Of a DNA stretch of 30,881 nt, positions 30,801 through 30,881 are shown piece after piece (the first letter of the stretch is position 1; the number at the start of each line of letters is the position of its first letter). The stretch comes from Ruminimicrobiellum sp045223915 (lineage in GTDB: Bacteria; Elusimicrobiota; Endomicrobiia; Endomicrobiales; Endomicrobiaceae): contig JBGUZU010000021.1 of assembly GCA_045223915.1 (NCBI GenBank), positions 1 to 30,881 on the forward strand. Direction: 5' to 3'. Made by a program: the position numbers and the translations under genes. A model generated the notes under the pieces. That model was not told the DNA's origin. It saw only the letters and a list, made by a program, of their open reading frames with translations, and made no database searches.

Positions 30801-30881
30801 TACCGGTTATCGTTGTTGTCGTGCTTGACGGTTCCTTTGCCGCATTGTTAGCGTAATTGTATACCGTCTTCTCACTATGAT
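18808..30881 (-). CDS. Giant repeat protein with SecA-like ATPase and C39-like peptidase domain (5' end outside window)
   Basis: The frame is open from the right edge to TAA at 18808, 4023 codons in the window; the true start lies upstream. Residues are numbered here from the TTG at 30783, which is internal to a repeat and not a real start. Order: ~1-310 three beta-rich repeats of ~102 residues; ~310-780 mixed; ~780-1300 Gly/Asn/Asp-rich beta, like an extended surface fibre; ~1320-1720 Gly/Ala-rich hydrophobic helices; ~1720-2400 long helical, Gln/Asn/Glu-rich; ~2405-3200 SecA-like ATPase; ~3200-3600 helical, charged; ~3620-3800 C39-like peptidase; then a helical C-terminal region. No signal peptide can be judged. 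Giant proteins with divergent SecA domains are known from Ca. Omnitrophota. Function unknown; a surface or contact role with self-processing is inference. A terminator follows the stop codon. Confidence 0.92.
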   Translation of the reverse strand, partial: HSEKTVYNYANNAAKEPSSTTTTITGKNGEQSLFSKYTDVYSTDAQGHKILNREYESDDERGNSIITFKSDGSIAVEDLGRGSYSLKYDITDDIALETSKHIIIGTDTDYTETTVYDRTKKESTTTIDGTYRGQDIYSKYTDRYTKENGHDILNRRYESDEERGNSIITFKSDGSIAVEDLGRGSYSLKYDITDDIALEINKHIIIGTDTDYNETLVYDKQTDTATTTIEGLYRGKEIYTRYSDQYEQDAQGHKILNRQYMRVEGKENSIITFADDGSISKIEKLDPHIQTYTLTIDTTESKLLKTVTVGEYEGRNGTFTETTDFTKEGLIVTTIKGNCDGQEFEGVKTDILGDKGEIKSTTYEGVFCIGGYLCEAKGVDEKGVPKFDFVSEEEKNKYIADNFNYEEFVNTVSEKYGIELKLSADGKGIQIGDDDTVYTYADVANGNLLEALKASGVSGNSLVTQDMRDKAMEIWNDLYSDGDKRVNAGYRKYYDEATDTWREYDLSDPNCPLYSDENVYYMGMLYDMALQHCGGNDSKAKDLVGSMWSVASALWYDVCGLSYDSGSAMTAVDVYFITKIYQTKMRELGKGEYSYERYEEEYYSGKKTDVQASNELSADISAVNEVFKTGNNRFVEMFENLDYFKDSGFIEDFCRRYGNDTVIYLIQKNGRDGVYTGFSDYLSTRYGKDEEFDFTGMMNDWFGGSTNGFEFQRMTEVLDTTSWIYEYYSKYAKSTWFYDPKKMVSGMDVDFLDCITEVFDTIVDNALQYDSDGSWTVDTIGTIDTGDLDLFVSPIDGISSGLYSRGIRYDGQSTLIDVRGENDEELKDFFGIRAYYQGALADISLSVNVDDNNLASMGNFGANFARLADNEGKITNTVDPQVLDGLKITVTQGQSQGLGQEGQSGGIKFTYGNNEISMLSVDFDNFTVSASGEGTFLAIDFGQKYGGYSGLDEATTNILTQGAVIHDGLEFLGDFDGDKISDPVQFTFHDGFLTYNGTSFDASKNFTATFNNESSVENYGKYVAMEEGLVYDSIVPIDLSTTFHCNPFDYTNVMKDTGLKVNVITPETGWTRDETIAQVSLEGGIGLQLSADENGMLYQINSIPGGTTTNATTHLMHGIKTDVDITNTAMSVGDYVSFGSVLKNNGIKSFDLTENIAVAIFGQDVMFENMTISLGWDDKGRLLMAKDCSLVDSEDGEIFKLGNSTLTLNKLTLKAEDKEAGTEASIVTLSNNNGSLELKVLNGTSYVEGRCVEVKKDDSSGDNGGSESDSLYKGHLIKETEGNTTTYDFSGILSNWSTDTMADDFAPSVFSREGTIITAGSQIEKDKIKHDVIYQKDKYGNVTYDFVDQRYINERNIIAGVTAGVVAVGAFVFSVATLGLGAPLVVASVGIAGASYGVFTSTQSAVKSFQYGHVAQGLGYSALAAINAVSAFAAPLGVSRMSDEAIEMALRVGKITAGGFMGATAAFKAVDHFSTGNSWTGRDFADIFLSGGIGFCVGVSSALIFSNAASAKSLADTPTLARNINFLNTFAKGKGAFMALSSFGIANSLYNTASGGVSLYGEMLIDHSNFNVETKAQISSVYNIGAGIFNILLWRSAFLSGAQKGPDVASQLGETIKTHLPQIIGLAVGGGLGAAYNISTQLGRNGGKWESINLGEVLKWSVIGGFVGASVGNSVSIGMKAGFSAGFITFGVTTAGFGAGVGAYAGYTFAKSQDFEVVDALWWGMMGGMFTGSFATMHYTTGIAKAFSGWWNGKNGILTSLKNPGETLMRTGNMIARMQEFNLKTSIIGTTLNLVTDGGLIEFMNSIPGFSGLDSIGLNLIDSIERNTETFKKDGFLAVAENTIYGVASMPSEGSMWLFSLGIDVLRPVLSPILKNMPGLGDVMSVLNEVDFRNNTLNTMFEEGFKESIPGYLLGDLGTFGEIIQELFDDDGSGMMNEMFNNSPSARISAQITDAQINTVSRNISTINENTNASTAERAEAVKVQLNAAGITSEALVTIITNQIVNGGNVNIESLISRGLALELALSDGLIQIDSNGQISGANNVAVNVVDYVFSSNFGNISVKSSAAQIQNFVYGFAGIQNANIISKMDFDINNIRVENIESVPTDVLLSFASGISNMNTLSPFVVNIAEVLQARYTDILSNDVERSNRALEIDGQSSIPTIIQGAQQVFASKIEALQKVNGLSSEQRTRFEQLQDANESAISFIEGRATISDIMSQDNELTQMLSQVWLEYQMSMSINMNLMGEMLYGSNLSYYKEYRNTVKNIDNFVSATNKSIRNQEKEIKAQRASQQIVSSETGTSTRANNKVNTLVSEFKAKYESATTEEAKAEYIHNYSMELADMLKAQMYGGIERAVERADLTTIKDSNGNQKYSSKAEVKETLRNLSEEYGRLVEQGVSSDDSRFKFVTEQIGSFEKDFGVPFAPIASIAGFRAGQLAAFEHIFKATIVDGVSPDIKGYAEKLQTAGGKSLIGAYTLQLLMSNPNVDMSGKMIAWLTNEDGNADDLRKHAEFIFGDTFGTVLTLNQATIDKLQKEPGRLREEIKNCSILVTTYSSWSSLFSSSMASLLAYGADEQQDKKDMVDYNRALLDSKGIKLDITTKKGTTKVQFKDASQAREAIKVLLESGRGLENTDIPLEKISQMVGDEFDYSFTIPASALASASGYYTSQYPLIEYYQGIIDGVDVKIEKYASLGITEDQFAIDKKLSKIQLEAKVKLFTDISEAVKNATNDGSNSITNKQRQSLIDSFVANAEEIGVIPSVIEQAIESQIENLRMKNVYQRLISGTNNFGMTIQDLASHRGEDKGGYGIDKNKVVQNEDIEAEDARTIQSDSRGIREFLGGIVGGIVRNETRVERKDTDSKDKWTQKQIEEYVSKMADTIYGQYSDIFETKGEIVEMIMTGMSAYEMFALKSAGMGTGGYQVNRNAETKKAESITILNSGKPIDNLNMPGMWVLEMMEGCDAISKPSVETFISSKEAIAAFDWSIGFSGTFSTAIEGIVRDLSFAEIGGTAATAMRVGVSTALVRDQKNVIEAILGARKAFSANGIASIDLVVTPNFDITTKFVSDLKEKGIDMSKVVSLSLDSLDEQIKQIYEEATTSQAGTKYAEKVTELLNDGDISSLTVQDKLALMTELLKIKAKAGLVTYIIGDVDLLGRGWNVGDMQNALRGIKDIYTEEGTDVSQEKVQATLWAINFEQMDGTQYEQLLGRMDHRGGKSRFSEDYYHRDIVQITSVESARENKVLRDAAKKAGGLYSTDLLLTNLDEIQLENEKSKLAKAGNASNIITNNANKQSPDITYEQARTELAKKTGNKDLANDIMNRILAISNAQIISNDDVMPSSVHDLYENYLNYIAAAKAFNIDTVNISDDDLRTVTSGRVLETLEVLKKQGNVPVFDGLISEVRWLNDNYSKEQQKINDVYQNMTKKQQEIVDRMSKGEKLSIRDWMAISEMRSASKDLQKHQRAFDRINDSLFRDAFMNGENYFGIKLDEGTGKASFVEAGEEGISFIEQLRTISKENEDSKLPMALNKLKVKDIQEILESGSDNMNMTLLSKLNYLGYNRAINAATKNLAREKQKDDKVISLAQRFARGNEQQQQEMIEYFAEDAAQQEVLASIGTSASKVKINNFSDAKVIRRVLDMNIQPKEEEVPSEATQAKTDTNVVVQGASVVENCIDASIETLRRMGTPIRDLSDFAVRVYAQDELKAAGQSSELAEELFKARAKTGFEYAVVEAGTDNLSTPFMAYMQQNGDKIGHIVTVTSYNNNEVTYVDGEETITKSVDEFKSEGFTGLVLAQKGTEGLYYLDSGVNDVVEQMYKAVKSRKYEQGKEMLAAIINGVTAPEELNKALDYVLAIWNKDEGAMLKYIGLDLSEFGNKERIVQGATRKIMEIVELGKKDELEPAEVKVEIELITTLRDLLIVAGQQDKNWLQTAGENEIKDKLIVSKAVNQQVILNMFVKGITTSVKDVMSDDFVIDVKKLQSIIVDKNIKFAKNAKIEEVMDVLKDKKNNRYVTPFMKYAEIHAIVSAA
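19480..19900 (-). other. C39-like papain-fold cysteine peptidase domain of giant protein 2
   Basis: Residues ~3620-3765. VENCIDASIETLRRMG places a Cys (C3636) at the start of a helix. GHIVTVTSYNNNEVTYVDG supplies His (H3718) and Asp (D3734), and VDEFKSEGFTGLVLAQ matches the family's closing strand pattern (F...F-x-G-x-x-L). The Cys-His-Asp order and spacing fit peptidase family C39, which cleaves leader peptides at double-Gly sites in bacteriocin exporters. A usual oxyanion-hole Gln a few residues before the Cys is not obvious, so activity is uncertain. Confidence 0.65.
21186..23571 (-). other. SecA-like ATPase module inside giant protein 2
   Basis: FRAGQLAAFEHIF then AEKLQTAGGKSLIGAY matches SecA's FDVQLIGG...AEMRTGEGKTLVA; the Walker A TAGGKS (K2436) is intact. 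WLTNEDGNADDLRKHAEF corresponds to VTVNDYLAKRDAEW. GYQVNR, SITILNSGKPIDN, then WSIGFSGTF follow the SecA order of YIV, VDEFTGR and GMTGTA. YIIGDVDLLGRGW (R3121) matches TNMAGRGTDI, and LLGRMDHRGG (R3178) matches LRGRSGRQGD. The Walker B is uncertain; MVGDEFD is the best candidate. The module is longer than in SecA because of inserts. Confidence 0.75.
25640..26840 (-). other. Gly/Ala-rich hydrophobic region of giant protein 2
   Basis: Residues ~1320-1718 contain a series of hydrophobic segments rich in Gly, Ala, Ser and Phe (for example IIAGVTAGVVAVGAF, IIGLAVGGGLGAAY and FSAGFITFGVTTAGFG). Such segments resemble the membrane-inserting regions that follow the repeat part of polymorphic toxins. 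This is a compositional likeness only. Confidence 0.6.
29850..30881 (-). repeat. ~306 bp coding tandem repeats at the start of the visible part of giant gene 2
   Basis: Units span about 30783-30475, 30474-30169 and a degenerate 30168-29850; the sequence from 30881 to 30784 is the tail of a further upstream unit. The first two are 103 and 102 residues and nearly identical over stretches of more than 100 bases. Each encodes NSIITFKSDGSI, YSLKYDITDDIALE, HIIIGTDTDY and ILNR-x-Y, a YD/RHS-like beta pattern. The array extends beyond the window. Confidence 0.9.

Overview
The window is AT-rich, gene-dense bacterial DNA. It carries canonical sigma70-type promoters, strong AGGAG Shine-Dalgarno sites and U-tract terminators. 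An apolipoprotein N-acyltransferase (lnt) points to a diderm cell. Its most striking feature is two giant reading frames, both truncated by the window edges, each containing a divergent SecA-like ATPase inside a very long membrane- and repeat-rich protein. Giant proteins with divergent SecA/DEAD domains are known from metagenomic Candidatus Omnitrophota, so that phylum is my best guess, with Elusimicrobiota as an alternative. This assignment is inference; the sequence contains no rRNA or ribosomal protein gene to confirm it.

Layout: (1) 1-8980, minus strand: giant gene 1, at least 2993 codons, running off the left edge. Its product has, in order, an N-terminal membrane anchor, a domain resembling the TIKI/ChaN fold, membrane helices, an HExxH motif, a SecA-like motor with a DEAD box, a large multi-helix membrane region, an internal signal-peptide-like segment, twelve 8-residue Ala-Glu-Pro-Val repeats, 57-residue repeats and 63-residue repeats. 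(2) 9029-15444, minus strand: four genes for exported or membrane-anchored proteins of unknown function. They have individual promoters and two have clear terminators. (3) 15676-16618, plus strand: a YbgC-type thioesterase and TadA tRNA adenosine deaminase. (4) 16737-17128, plus strand: tmRNA (ssrA). (5) 17171-18709, minus strand: lnt. (6) 18808-30881, minus strand: giant gene 2, at least 4023 codons, running off the right edge. Its product has near-identical ~102-residue beta-rich repeats, a Gly/Ala-rich hydrophobic region, a long helical region, a SecA-like motor, and a C39-like papain-fold cysteine peptidase domain near the C terminus.

The housekeeping block (YbgC, TadA, tmRNA, Lnt) lies between two regions devoted to envelope or secreted proteins. 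The two giant proteins share a SecA-derived core but differ in everything around it, and their Walker A motifs differ: GMGKGKQ in giant 1 and TAGGKS in giant 2. A reasonable hypothesis is that they are envelope-spanning machines or self-exporting surface proteins, with giant 2 carrying its own processing peptidase. No mobile element, CRISPR array, rRNA or ordinary tRNA was found.
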